A DNA stretch of 64,000 nt from Microcoleus sp. FACHB-672 (GCF_014695725.1 NZ_JACJOU010000033.1:434001-498000), one strand, 5' to 3'. Shown: positions 48,446-57,913, counted from the stretch's first letter. Notes: a model not told the origin generated them from the letters alone. A program made the numbers and translations.

Positions 48446-49723
48446 CTGAAGGGGTAACAAGAGAGCTACAAGATAGAGCTGATAATGGTTTGCGTCCTTA
48501 TACCTCGCTGATAAAATCGGCGTTTATGGGGAGACAAATTGGTTAATTCTGCGGCATCTTGCTGATGTTGTTCCAAGTTTTTTACCCAGTTTCCTCCATC
48601 TAACCCAACACCAAATGTACTGCGTCTTCGATAGATTCTCCCGGATTCTTTGGGACGACAGACATATTTTTGTCCTTGATGTCTGTTGATTTCACCTCCT
48701 CGCAGGGTTGACTCTAAATAAGCCAGAGACATCACCAAAATCATTGCGTTTAATCGCTTTCCTCTTAATCCAGTGCTTTCTAATCTATAACCCCCACTTT
48801 TACAGTCTCGGAACATCTCTTCAATACCCATTCTTCTTTTATAAGCGGCAATGGCAACCGTTAAACTTTCCAAATTCGTTAAGATAAACCAAGGGCCTTT
48901 TGTGGTCAGAACCCGGTAGTTTCTTTTCCATTTAGCTGCCAGGGCAAATCCTGAAACTGGCCCGGTTTTCCGGATTCTCCTGCCTTGATAGTAGACACAG
49001 ACTCCCGGTTTAATTCCTAACTCATCCAATCGCTGCCAAATTTGATTTTCGACTTCCACACAGGTATTCTTTTTCAATCTTAAACAAAATCCGATATTCC
49101 TTGCCTGGAGCCATCTGGCTAAATCTAGAGAACAAAACTCTCGGTCTCCTAGCACAACTATTTGATAGTCCTTGAATCTTGATAAGACTGAGGAGAGTAC
49201 GCTTTCTTGTTCCTCAAAGTTACTATTGCCTAAGTGCGGCAGTAATCTCCATGCTAAGGGAATGGCTCTTTTTGACCAAATCACGCTCACCATTAGCAAG
49301 TTGATATTTTTCCACTGGCTGCGGTCAATTGCTAGGTATAACTTCTGTTTCGACTTTTTTGGCACCGAGTTCAAGAGCCAATCACTAATGATAGGCCACA
49401 ATAAGCTACTAATCGTTAAGCCCGGTAAATCTAAGAATCTTTGTATCTTTCTGCGTCTTCCTTCACAAGTTATCCACAGCGGAAACACTCTCGCTATGGT
49501 TTCTAGTCTGACTTGTTTTTGAGCTTGAATGATATTGATTAGAATCAGCAACATCAGGAACTGGGCGCGGCCCAGTTGCTTCTCGAGATGCTCGTGATAA
49601 AATTGCATTAGTATTTTTTGATGTTTGGGTTTGCTTGTCACTATAGCCGACCCACCTTTTTTTTGTTTACCTAGCTCTCATCCTTTCTCTGTCAAGGTTT
49701 CAGCTTCCTTGTTACCCCCCCAG
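48446..49723 (-). mobile_element. Complete IS4-family insertion sequence (1278 bp)
   Basis: Terminal inverted repeats: CTGAAGGGGTAACAAGAGAG at the left and CTGGGGGGGTAACAAGGAAG (complement) at the right. They match at most positions over about 22 bases. The 9-base sequence CTATTTAGG flanks both ends (48437-48445 and 49724-49732) as a target duplication, so the boundaries are well fixed. It carries one transposase gene that looks intact, and the intact ends suggest recent activity. Confidence 0.9.
48466..49641 (-). CDS. IS4-family transposase
   Basis: 391 residues, probably full length. The DDE catalytic fold shows LYLAIDRSQWKNINLLMVSV (first acid near residue 105), IVVLGDREFCSLDLARWL (second acid near 160), and the IS4-family signature Y-x2-R-x3-E-x6-K in YKRRMGIEEMFRDCKSGG with the third acid. 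It moves the enclosing element by cut and paste. No frameshift or stop is seen. Confidence 0.93.
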   Translation of the reverse strand: MTSKPKHQKILMQFYHEHLEKQLGRAQFLMLLILINIIQAQKQVRLETIARVFPLWITCEGRRRKIQRFLDLPGLTISSLLWPIISDWLLNSVPKKSKQKLYLAIDRSQWKNINLLMVSVIWSKRAIPLAWRLLPHLGNSNFEEQESVLSSVLSRFKDYQIVVLGDREFCSLDLARWLQARNIGFCLRLKKNTCVEVENQIWQRLDELGIKPGVCVYYQGRRIRKTGPVSGFALAAKWKRNYRVLTTKGPWFILTNLESLTVAIAAYKRRMGIEEMFRDCKSGGYRLESTGLRGKRLNAMILVMSLAYLESTLRGGEINRHQGQKYVCRPKESGRIYRRRSTFGVGLDGGNWVKNLEQHQQDAAELTNLSPHKRRFYQRGIRTQTIISSIL

Positions 49724-49732
49724 CTATTTAGG
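49724..49732. repeat. Right copy of 9-bp target duplication
   Basis: CTATTTAGG just outside the right terminal repeat, identical to 48437-48445. Confidence 0.85.
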
Positions 49733-49754
49733 ATGCCTATTTTAAATAAAAATG

Positions 49755-49783
49755 AAGGGTGAAAAGATCATCTCTTCACCCTT
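49755..49783 (-). terminator. Terminator of the plastoquinol oxidase gene
   Basis: Perfect arms AAGGGTGAA/TTCACCCTT followed on the minus strand by CATTTTTATTT; 72 bases after the stop. Confidence 0.75.
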
Positions 49784-49854
49784 TATTCTTCACTTATTCC
49801 TAAAGCCTGAAAATCCAAATTTTTCTGCTCTTCACGCTTCAAAATACATTTCTC

Positions 49855-50562
49855 TTAGTTCACCAGCTCAGTTACTTTCTCCTCAACCGGCGGCAGCACA
49901 ACCTCTGCACGGGCGGGAACCAATGAATGAGGGCTTTGGAACGTATTCTGAGCCTCTGGATGCTGGCAAGCCACCATTGTCTTGACGTGTTCCGCTTCAT
50001 CATCGCGGATGTTAACGAACACATCATAAAGATTATCTACTTTCGGACGCCGTAACTCAGCCACGCTGCAGCTTTGGAACTCATCAAACATATAGAGATC
50101 GCCGTCGCGGTAGTAACTGACTGCAACCTGCGGTGCCGGTTGAGCTTTCAGCATCGCTTCGTTTGTTTTCAAGAATTCATCATAAGTGTGATAAGCGTGC
50201 CCTTCTACAAGCTCCATGAAGTGATAGGCAGCGCGAGGACTGACCATATAAAGCGCGACAACCACCCAGTAGTAAACAAGCGCCGCACTCCCAGCCAGAA
50301 GCCGATCTGTCCACCGGCTGTTACCTCCCAAAGATTCCATGATCAATAGGTGGTGCAGTTCATTCCAAGATTCGGCAAAATGCACCTTCAGCCAATCAGC
50401 TTTCCGCCACCAACCCAGGCTTTCGTAAAGGTGGAGAACCGACATATAAGCAAAGTAGGGAACGCGTGCGACTGTTTCCAGCACGTAAAAACGCGGATAA
50501 GGCCGGTCACGGTAGAGAACGTTGATGACAAATACTAAGACACCAACTAAGAGTCGAATCAT
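49855..50562 (-). CDS. Plastoquinol terminal oxidase (PTOX, alternative oxidase family)
   Basis: 235 residues. PTOX passes electrons from plastoquinol to oxygen at a di-iron centre and relieves over-reduction of the plastoquinone pool. The four iron-ligand blocks of the AOX family are present: FYVLETVARVPYFAYMSVLH, AESWNELHHLLIMESLGG, LVEGHAYHTYDEFL and VNIRDDEAEHVKTMVACQ. It is interfacial, not transmembrane. The gene is not universal in cyanobacteria. It lies next to a complete insertion sequence, which has not disturbed its coding part. GGGAG ribosome binding site before the ATG. Confidence 0.93.
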   Translation of the reverse strand: MIRLLVGVLVFVINVLYRDRPYPRFYVLETVARVPYFAYMSVLHLYESLGWWRKADWLKVHFAESWNELHHLLIMESLGGNSRWTDRLLAGSAALVYYWVVVALYMVSPRAAYHFMELVEGHAYHTYDEFLKTNEAMLKAQPAPQVAVSYYRDGDLYMFDEFQSCSVAELRRPKVDNLYDVFVNIRDDEAEHVKTMVACQHPEAQNTFQSPHSLVPARAEVVLPPVEEKVTELVN

Positions 50563-50945
50563 AAAATTCTCCCAAAGGAGTAGGGCGATTCGCTGAAATT
50601 TCAGCCGAGAGAGTATTGCTTTTTTTTGCCTCTCCTGTGTTGATCGTAATCAGCTATTTAAAAAATGTGCTTAAGTAATAATACTTAAAAACCCCCGATT
50701 CAAGATTGCTAACTTTCTCGCTATAGCGCAAAGTTAGAACTCACAGCCGGTTCAGACAATCGTGAAAAAAAAGTGAAGATCGAGCCGGCAGCAAAAATTT
50801 CAGGAAAGCCGATAAAAAAGAGAAAAAAAGGGTTTTGAAGTCAAATTCACTTCAAAACCCATCAGCCGCAGCCATTATTTGCTGCTCAATCCGCTTTTAA
50901 GCAAAGATTTAGCATTTCTCCCGCCGGGACGCGAGGATAATAACT
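50563..50945. other. Spacer upstream of PTOX
   Basis: Contains the terminator at 50823-50860 and an AT-rich stretch that should hold the PTOX promoter. No gene. Confidence 0.5.
50823..50860 (-). terminator. Terminator of the second DUF3352 gene
   Basis: Perfect 12-bp arms GGGTTTTGAAGT/ACTTCAAAACCC with a T-run (TTTTTTT) on the minus strand; 85 bases after the stop. Confidence 0.9.
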
Positions 50946-52667
50946 TCAGCCTCCCAGCTTGATAAACACATCACCTAGGCGAACACCGGCTTCGCCACCT
51001 GTACTGCTAGCACTGAGTGAGCGCAAATGCTGAAACACAGGTCTCGCTGCTAATTCCACCAGCCTGAGCAAGGGCAACTGCCGCTCGACAATGAACCGAG
51101 AAGCCGGCCAGTCAAGATAGACATAGCCGTAATTTGGTTGGGGTAGCGGCGCAATTCCTTGCTTGAAGGTGGAACTGGTCAGTAAAGAACCGCCCTGAGC
51201 AGCCTTGAGTGCTTCATCCATCGCCTCAAGGTTGGAGGCAAAAATTTCGTACTGACCCGCCGAGGCGTGTACGCCTCGCACCTGGGCTTTCAGTGTCAGA
51301 GGGCCGGCATTCGAGCCATCAGTTGAGGCCGTGCTCAGTTTAGTCCAAGCAGAAATTGATTGATTCTCCAGCATCACAGAGCCAATGCTAAATCCTTGCT
51401 GCTTCGCAACGTCATCTAGATGCTCAATGCTTGGGGAAGAATCTGCCGATTTTTCTGCCACAAAAATCCAATCACCCTGAGCGTTAGGATTGACAGCATC
51501 CGGGGACCGGGGCAACAGCGCCAAAGCGTATTCGCCTTGCACCCAACTGAAAATATCCTGCGGCAAATCAATGCCCCAGCGATTGCCCAGTAGGTTCAGC
51601 GGTTGCTCAATTAAATCCAGCAGTGGATCATCGCTTGATAAACCCTCAGAAATCTGAGTCCAGAGTTGGCGCAGATCGCTGCCGGCAACGAGTGCCCCCA
51701 CCGACGCCGGAATATAGCGCAATGCCTCAACCGGCTTTTGCAAAGACGGTGCTGCCGGTGCCTGCTGGGGATCTTTGAGCAGTAAAGCAGCCTGTGCCAA
51801 TAAACCTTGGCGGTTCAATCCGAGAGCAATAGCCACCGTCTCATTCGAGACCTGTGCGCTGTTAGACTCAGAACCCAGCACCGCTAGTTCAGGGCTTTTT
51901 AACGCAGCCAGTTGGGGCAAATTAAAGAACGTCAAGCCAATTCGAGGCTGGGTAAGACGTTCTAAAGCTCGTTGGTAAGAACTGGAACTGCTCAGATTTA
52001 AATCCGGTGCTAGAACGTTATTAATCGCATCGCGCAGCACCTTCGGATGGTTGGCAAACAAGACAAATTGATCGGCGACCACTGCACTGGCAACTGCGCC
52101 AATGCCACCTTGTTCAGACTTAGCGCGATTATTGTAAATCAGCGTTGTGCCTTCATAAGGTTCAAAGACTAAATCAGTGCCGGCGCTGGCTTTAGAACCC
52201 CAAAACAGCTGTAAAAATTCCCGGCTGCGTTCTGGATCTTTCGTGGCAAGCGCCAGGAGATATCCCGGCACAGAGCCATTTTGGGAATTGCGATCAATAT
52301 CAATCGTGGTAACAGCCAGGGTGATTTCATCCCCCAGCCAGGGTTGGACATCTTGCTCGTAGGTTAAACCCGTATTGGCGAGTAAACTATCTTTGAACTG
52401 GGCGAGTTCAGCACGCGTTTGCCTGCGCTGTGCCGGCGGTGCGGCCAATTGCCCAAAGGCATCGAGCTGTTCTGGATTAACCAGCAAGGACACCATCACA
52501 GGTGCCTGGGAGGGCACAAACATCGCAGCAGCCGGTGCAGTTGCCGCACCCCCGCGAAAAAGAGCCAGTGGACTGTTGCTAATCAACCAGTAAAAACCGC
52601 CGGCACTGATTAGTAGCAGCACCAGTACGAAGGCTGCCAAGACAGAAAAAAATGAGCGTTGCTTCAT
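50946..52667 (-). CDS. DUF3352 domain protein
   Basis: 573 residues. One N-terminal membrane anchor (FSVLAAFVLVLLLISAGGFY, residues 6-25) then a large soluble domain presumably outside the cytoplasm. DUF3352 signatures: AMFVPSQAPVMVSLLVNPEQ, DVQPWLGDEITLAVTTIDID and, later, IDLPQDIFSWVQGEYALALL and YGYVYLDWPASRFIVERQLP. It is a paralogue of the partial gene at the left edge of the window. Function unknown. Confidence 0.88.
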   Translation of the reverse strand: MKQRSFFSVLAAFVLVLLLISAGGFYWLISNSPLALFRGGAATAPAAAMFVPSQAPVMVSLLVNPEQLDAFGQLAAPPAQRRQTRAELAQFKDSLLANTGLTYEQDVQPWLGDEITLAVTTIDIDRNSQNGSVPGYLLALATKDPERSREFLQLFWGSKASAGTDLVFEPYEGTTLIYNNRAKSEQGGIGAVASAVVADQFVLFANHPKVLRDAINNVLAPDLNLSSSSSYQRALERLTQPRIGLTFFNLPQLAALKSPELAVLGSESNSAQVSNETVAIALGLNRQGLLAQAALLLKDPQQAPAAPSLQKPVEALRYIPASVGALVAGSDLRQLWTQISEGLSSDDPLLDLIEQPLNLLGNRWGIDLPQDIFSWVQGEYALALLPRSPDAVNPNAQGDWIFVAEKSADSSPSIEHLDDVAKQQGFSIGSVMLENQSISAWTKLSTASTDGSNAGPLTLKAQVRGVHASAGQYEIFASNLEAMDEALKAAQGGSLLTSSTFKQGIAPLPQPNYGYVYLDWPASRFIVERQLPLLRLVELAARPVFQHLRSLSASSTGGEAGVRLGDVFIKLGG

Positions 52668-52953
52668 GTTGAGATATGTGCTTTGTCAGTTGTCAGTTGT
52701 GTGGCTGGTGGGTGCGCGTTGACCGACTGATTGTCTGCTAAGTAGGGGCAAAGGGTTGTTTGCCCGCACTTCTCGCACCCGCCCGTACCGCTGTCAGCCC
52801 CCAGATGTCAGTTCCCTTTTGCGCCACAAACGACTGACCTCTGACGGCTGATCCCCAGCCGAGAATGCTTAACCTGAGCGGTTCAAAAAGCGCTTTTATA
52901 CTATTGTCTCAACCTTGAGGCGGTATGCTAAGAGCATACGCTACGCGACCGCG

Positions 52954-53247
52954 ATGCCCCAATCCAAATTGGATGAACCAGAAACCCCCCCCTTAGCAGA
53001 CGAGCCTGAATCGAGTTCGGTCTTGAATTTTGAACAGTGGATTGAAGCGCTTAAAAGCTCAGATCGGTTGTTCTATAACATGATGGCCATCGAAGTCTGG
53101 TCAATTGCTAAAACGATGGATACGTTATTTCCTGGTTTTTGGAATCGCTTTATGACCAATCGTCGCTTTGCCCTCCAAGAGTTTATAAAACAAAAAAAAG
53201 CCGCTCAATCTCAAGAGGTGCCCTCGCCACCAAATGGGGAACCCTAA
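52954..53247 (+). CDS. Small conserved-looking hypothetical protein
   Basis: 97 residues from the ATG at 52954; the frame is open to 52915 but that part overlaps a spacer repeat (GCATACGCTACGCGACC). An acidic, Pro-rich start is followed by LNFEQWIEALKSSDRLFYNM and FPGFWNRFMTNRRFALQEFI, which look like an amphipathic helical domain. No known family was recognised. It lies 203 bases before the multi-receiver regulator on the same strand. Confidence 0.55.
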   Translation: MPQSKLDEPETPPLADEPESSSVLNFEQWIEALKSSDRLFYNMMAIEVWSIAKTMDTLFPGFWNRFMTNRRFALQEFIKQKKAAQSQEVPSPPNGEP

Positions 53248-53449
53248 GTAAATAAGCCGGCAGTGTCTGACCAAAGCTGGTGAAGCTGCACAAATTGTTT
53301 AACAATTATTTTTGATTTGTGCGCCTAGCTGCCGCGCCACCCCCCAAAGCAGAGTTAAGATGGGCTAAGAGCGATCCTTGCTGCCCGCAGCCCGAACTGA
53401 CTCGGCTGGGAGACAAACCACTCTCAAGATTTTAGGCGGTCTTCCCACG

Positions 53450-55927
53450 ATGAAGATTTTACTGGTAGAGGATGATGAACATCTTGCTCTCGTGTTGGAG
53501 GCAGTCCTCACAGAACAACATCACACGGTTGATGTGGCTAGGGATGGCCAAACTGGTTGGGCTTTAGCAGAAACGTTTACTTATGACTTGGTCTTGCTAG
53601 ATGTGATGCTGCCCAATCTTGATGGCATTAGTCTATGCCGGCGTCTGCGATCTGCAAAGAAGAGTATGCCGATTCTGCTGCTGACGGCGAAGCATACCAG
53701 TGATGATAAGGTCATGGGATTTGATGCCGGCGCTGATGACTATGTTGTCAAGCCTTTTGACCCTCAAGAATTGGTCGCTCGCATTCGAGCATTACTGCGC
53801 CGGGGAAGTTCTCCCTTGCCCCTGGTACTGGAGTGGGGTTCACTCCACCTCGATCCCAGCACTTGTGAGGTCAAATATGAAGAGCAAATCCTGCATCTGA
53901 CACCGAAGGAGTACGGACTGTTAGAACTGTTCTTGCGAAACAGCACGCGTGTTTTTAGTCGCAGTGCTATTTTAGAACAGTTGTGGTCGTTTGAAGAACC
54001 CCCGGCAGAAGAAACGGTTAGAGCGCACATCAAAGGTTTGCGGCAGAAACTCAAAGGAGCCGGTGTGCCCACTGATTTGATCGAGACGGTTTATGGGTTG
54101 GGCTATCGCCTCAAGCCCCTCAATACTGCGCGCAGTGAAGATTCAGGCAGGTTGAATGAACATTTAAAAGTCTCCAATTCAATGGCTTCTGAGGCTTCAA
54201 ACCGGCATTCAGGGCGAATGCGCGGCACTGCCACAACCATCGGGCCGGCGACGAAACAGTTAACAGTCAAAGCCGCGCCGACTCAAAGTGTCCCCTCAGC
54301 AACCCAGCAGCAAACGCAAGCGGCTGTTAATCGGCTATGGGAACAATTCAAAGGGCCAATCAAAAACCGAGTCAATGTTATAGAGGACGCAATCTTTGCG
54401 CTGGAAAAAGGCCGGCTGAGTGATGAATTGCTCAAAGACGCTGGACACGCAGCCCACAAACTCAGCGGATCGTTGGGTACTTATGGCTTTCCAGAAGGCT
54501 CCAGACTCGCCCAGAAGTTGGAACACGTATTTTCTGCCGGTTCGGTGAGTCAAGACCAAGTGCCGCAACTGTTTGAGTTGGTGAAGGCACTGCGGGCCGA
54601 ACTCGAACACAAGCCACTTGATCGCACGGCTGTGCCGGCACAATTACCTTCCATCCCCCACAATGAGCCTTCCGTGCTGTTGGTGATTGAACGCGACGAG
54701 CAACTGACTGAACAGCTGGTGACAGAGATTCGGGCTTTGGGGATGCGCTCAAAAGTCGTTCCAGACTGGGCTACTGGCAGAGATGCGATTGCTAGCGAAA
54801 ATCCTGATGTTGTGCTGCTTGATCTTTCCTGTGCTGAGACAGCTTCTGAAGGCTTGCAGTTGCTTAGTGAACTGACCAACCGTTCGCCATCTCTGCCGGT
54901 GCTGGTGATCACCGGCAGAGATGGATTTGCTGATCGATTGGAAGTGGCCCGCAGGGGCGGACGTGCTTTTTTGCAAAAGCCAATTTCATCGTCTCAAATC
55001 ACAGATGTTGTCGTGGATGTGCTGCAGCGTTTCCACACCCACCAGTCGAAAGTGATGATCGTGGATGATGATCCTCATGTGCAGGCGGCGCTGCGAACTT
55101 TACTCAAACCTTGGGGGTTTAAACTCACGACTTTAGAAGATCCCCACCAGTTTTGGGATACTCTGGAGACTTGTATGCCCGATCTGCTGGTTCTAGATGT
55201 TGAAATGCCTCAGTTAAGCGGGATTGAACTGTGTCAGGTGGTGCGGAATGAACCACGCTGGAGTGGTCTGCCGGTGCTGTTTCTGACGGCGCACACGGAT
55301 GCTGACACCGTGCATCAAGTGTTTGCTTGCGGAGGCGATGACTATGTGACGAAGCCGGTGGTAGGGCCAGAATTGGTAACTCGCATTCTCAACCGTTTAG
55401 AGCGGACTCAGCTACTGCGGAGCATGGCGGAAACTGATCCCCTAACCGGCTTGGCAAATCGGCGTAAGTCAATTCAGGATCTTAACCAGCTATTGCATCT
55501 GGCAGACAGGTACAATCAACCTCTGTGCTTTGCGATCTTAGATTTAGATCATTTTAAGCAGGTTAATGATTTGCACGGTCATGCTGCCGGGGATGCAGTG
55601 TTGCGCCGGCTAGGGGAAATGCTGTTGCGGACATTCCGCAGTGAAGATGTTGTGGCTCGTTGGGGCGGCGAAGAGTTTATTGTGGGAATGTACGGCATGA
55701 CCAAAAAAGACGGGGTGGCACGGTTGGGGGAATTTTTGGCTTTATGGGGTCAAGAATTGTTTCCTGACTCGAATGGCAGTGAGTTTGCGGTGACGTTCAG
55801 TGCCGGCGCAGTGGAATATCCCCTAGAGGGGGGCGATCTGCAACTGCTTTACCGCTGTGCCGATAAAGCACTTTACCAAGCCAAAGCTGCCGGTCGTAAT
55901 TGTATAATGCCGGCTACTGACAACTAA
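53450..55927 (+). CDS. Multi-receiver regulator: REC–wHTH–HPt–REC–REC–GGDEF
   Basis: 825 residues from the ATG at 53450, which starts MKILLVEDDEHLALVLEAVL. Order: receiver (acceptor aspartate in DLVLLDVMLP), OmpR-type winged helix (VRAHIKGLRQKLK … VYGLGYRLKP, about 130-225), an HPt-like helical bundle with GHAAHKLSGSLGTYGFPEGS (about 300-390), a second receiver with a divergent acidic pocket (VLLVIERDEQL), a third receiver with MIVDDDPHVQAALRT and LLVLDVEMPQLSG, and GGDEF with the active-site GGEEF in VARWGGEEFIVGMYG. DNA binding, phosphotransfer and cyclic-di-GMP synthesis are thus combined in one protein. Targets unknown. Confidence 0.92.
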   Translation: MKILLVEDDEHLALVLEAVLTEQHHTVDVARDGQTGWALAETFTYDLVLLDVMLPNLDGISLCRRLRSAKKSMPILLLTAKHTSDDKVMGFDAGADDYVVKPFDPQELVARIRALLRRGSSPLPLVLEWGSLHLDPSTCEVKYEEQILHLTPKEYGLLELFLRNSTRVFSRSAILEQLWSFEEPPAEETVRAHIKGLRQKLKGAGVPTDLIETVYGLGYRLKPLNTARSEDSGRLNEHLKVSNSMASEASNRHSGRMRGTATTIGPATKQLTVKAAPTQSVPSATQQQTQAAVNRLWEQFKGPIKNRVNVIEDAIFALEKGRLSDELLKDAGHAAHKLSGSLGTYGFPEGSRLAQKLEHVFSAGSVSQDQVPQLFELVKALRAELEHKPLDRTAVPAQLPSIPHNEPSVLLVIERDEQLTEQLVTEIRALGMRSKVVPDWATGRDAIASENPDVVLLDLSCAETASEGLQLLSELTNRSPSLPVLVITGRDGFADRLEVARRGGRAFLQKPISSSQITDVVVDVLQRFHTHQSKVMIVDDDPHVQAALRTLLKPWGFKLTTLEDPHQFWDTLETCMPDLLVLDVEMPQLSGIELCQVVRNEPRWSGLPVLFLTAHTDADTVHQVFACGGDDYVTKPVVGPELVTRILNRLERTQLLRSMAETDPLTGLANRRKSIQDLNQLLHLADRYNQPLCFAILDLDHFKQVNDLHGHAAGDAVLRRLGEMLLRTFRSEDVVARWGGEEFIVGMYGMTKKDGVARLGEFLALWGQELFPDSNGSEFAVTFSAGAVEYPLEGGDLQLLYRCADKALYQAKAAGRNCIMPATDN

Positions 55928-55953
55928 AGAACACAAAGGATAATTGACAAACC

Positions 55954-56889
55954 GTGTTTTTCAGCGTTGTTATTCCAACTTATAATCGCCGGCCTATTCT
56001 AGAAAAGTGCCTAAAAGCTTTGGAACGTCAGCAGCTTATTCGTAATAGCGCTGTCGCCGGCTATGAAGTGGTGGTGGTGGATGATGGTTCGAGCGATCAC
56101 ACCTTAGAATGGTTGGCGGAACACTCAGATGAGTTTCCCCACGTTCGCACCTTTGCTCAAAACCACCAAGGGCCGGCTGCTGCGCGGAATTTGGGGGTGG
56201 AAAAGGCTGCCGGTGACACAATTATTTTTATTGATAGCGATTTAGTTGTTACTGAAAATTTCCTGCAAGCACACGCTGACGCACTCGTGCAGGGAACTAA
56301 GGAATTTGATCGCGTCTTTACTTACGGGCGCGTTATCAATACTTGTAACTTTGATAATCCCACCTCTGAACCTTACAAACTCACCGATTTTTCAGCCGCC
56401 TATTTTGCCACCGGCAATGTCGCCATCTCCCGTCAATGGTTAGAAAAAGCCGGTTTATTTGATACCCGCTTTCAACTCTACGGATGGGAAGATTTAGAAC
56501 TCGGTGTCAGACTCAAACAATTAGGATTAAAACTCATTAAATGCCCCGATGCGGTTGGCTATCACTGGCATCCTCCCTTTGCACTATCCCAGCTTCCCAA
56601 CTTAATTGATAAAGAAATTCAACGAGGTCGTATGGGAGTTCTGTTCTATGAGAAACACCCCACCTGGGAAGTGCGAATGATGATTCAAATGACGGGGATA
56701 CACCGAATCCTTTGGGGAATTCTTTCCCTCGGCGGCACCCTCAACGAACGCACTATGGCACCTTTTTTGCAATGGTTAATTGATCAAGGCAAGCCCCAAC
56801 TTGCTTTAGAAATTGCCCGAGTTTTTCTTAACTGGTATAACGTCAAGGGAGTTTATGCCGCTTATGCGGAAGCCCAGCAAAAACAATAA
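55954..56889 (+). CDS. Family 2 glycosyltransferase
   Basis: 311 residues from a GTG, 26 bases after the regulator, possibly the same transcript. GT-A fold: SVVIPTYNRRPILEKCLKAL (4-23), EVVVVDDGSSDHTLEWL, DTIIFIDSDLVVT with the metal-binding DSD, and GNVAISRQWLEKAGLFDTRF with GWEDLELGVRL. It adds a sugar to an unknown acceptor, perhaps for surface polysaccharide. Confidence 0.9.
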   Translation: MFFSVVIPTYNRRPILEKCLKALERQQLIRNSAVAGYEVVVVDDGSSDHTLEWLAEHSDEFPHVRTFAQNHQGPAAARNLGVEKAAGDTIIFIDSDLVVTENFLQAHADALVQGTKEFDRVFTYGRVINTCNFDNPTSEPYKLTDFSAAYFATGNVAISRQWLEKAGLFDTRFQLYGWEDLELGVRLKQLGLKLIKCPDAVGYHWHPPFALSQLPNLIDKEIQRGRMGVLFYEKHPTWEVRMMIQMTGIHRILWGILSLGGTLNERTMAPFLQWLIDQGKPQLALEIARVFLNWYNVKGVYAAYAEAQQKQ

Positions 56890-57011
56890 ATGAAGACTTT
56901 TAAAATTGAATCTTTAAGATGTCTGTCAGAACCGGCTTTGATCTGACCTCACTCAATCTGCCTTCTTGTTACTCGCTAAGACTTCCCATTCACAAGTAAC
57001 CCACTTGTGTT

Positions 57012-57115
57012 AACCTAATAAGGTTGTCTAATCTCACACATTCAGGACTTCGGGTGTTTCCTTAGGGAAATCCGCCTGGATGGAAGGTTAACCCGAATTA
57101 GGAGATCGAAAAATC
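57012..57115 (+). promoter_or_regulatory. Folded 5' leader of rpsB
   Basis: A closing stem TTCGGGT (57049-57055)/ACCCGAA (57091-57097) encloses two hairpins, TTTCC-TTAG-GGAAA (57057-57070) and ATCC-GCCT-GGAT (57070-57081), and is followed within 2 bases by the ribosome binding site AGGAG (57100-57104). An AACCT-AATA-AGGTT hairpin lies upstream (57012-57025). The three-way arrangement next to the binding site suggests a regulatory leader, perhaps bound by S2 itself; this is inference. Confidence 0.5.
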
Positions 57116-57913
57116 ATGGCAGTCGTTTCATTGGCTCAGTTATTAGAGTCAGGGGTTCACTTTGGGCATCAAACCCGCCGCTGGAATCCCAAAATGTCGC
57201 GCTATATCTTCACTGAGCGTAACGGCGTTCACATCATCGACTTAGTGCAGACCGCTCAACTGATAGAAAATGCGTATGATTATATGCGGACTTCTTCAGA
57301 GCAGGGCAAGAAAGTTCTGTTTGTGGGCACAAAGCGTCAAGCTGCCGGTATTATCGCTCAAGAAGCTTTACGCTGCGGCGCATACTTCGTTAACCAACGC
57401 TGGTTGGGGGGAATGCTCACCAACTGGACGACGATCAAAAGTCGCGTAGATCGTTTGAAAGAACTCGAACGCCTGGAAGAAACCGGCGCACTCGATCTGC
57501 GACCCAAAAAAGAAGCCTCCATGCTGCGCCGCGAACTCGGCAAATTGCAGAAATATTTGGGCGGCATCAAAAGTATGCGGAAAATTCCAGATATCGTGGT
57601 GATCGTAGACCAGAAGCGGGAATACAACGCAGTACAAGAGTGCCAGAAGTTAGATATCCCTATTGTGTCGCTGTTAGATACGAACTGCGATCCCGATGTG
57701 GTAGATATCCCGATTCCGGCCAATGACGATGCCATCCGGTCGATTAAGCTAATATTAGGCAAACTCGCTGATGCCATCTATGAAGGGCGTCATGGTGAAC
57801 TCGACACCGTAGCCGAAGAAGACTACGAGGACTACGGAGATGACGAGTTCGATGATGACGAGAGCTATGAAGGCGACTCGGATACCGAAGAGGAAGAGGA
57901 AACTCAGGAATAG
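57116..57913 (+). CDS. rpsB: 30S ribosomal protein S2
   Basis: 265 residues. Canonical S2: [20 protein letters not shown] at the N-terminus, [40 protein letters not shown] and [21 protein letters not shown] long acidic tail (about 225-265, almost entirely Asp/Glu with Tyr) follows, a feature seen in several cyanobacteria. First gene of rpsB–tsf, 99 bases before tsf; a folded leader precedes it. Confidence 0.98.
   Translation: MAVVSLAQLLESGVHFGHQTRRWNPKMSRYIFTERNGVHIIDLVQTAQLIENAYDYMRTSSEQGKKVLFVGTKRQAAGIIAQEALRCGAYFVNQRWLGGMLTNWTTIKSRVDRLKELERLEETGALDLRPKKEASMLRRELGKLQKYLGGIKSMRKIPDIVVIVDQKREYNAVQECQKLDIPIVSLLDTNCDPDVVDIPIPANDDAIRSIKLILGKLADAIYEGRHGELDTVAEEDYEDYGDDEFDDDESYEGDSDTEEEEETQE

Noticed and set aside
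57358-57777. Minus-strand 139-codon frame inside rpsB
   Set aside because: Antisense to the highly conserved S2 gene; composition effect.
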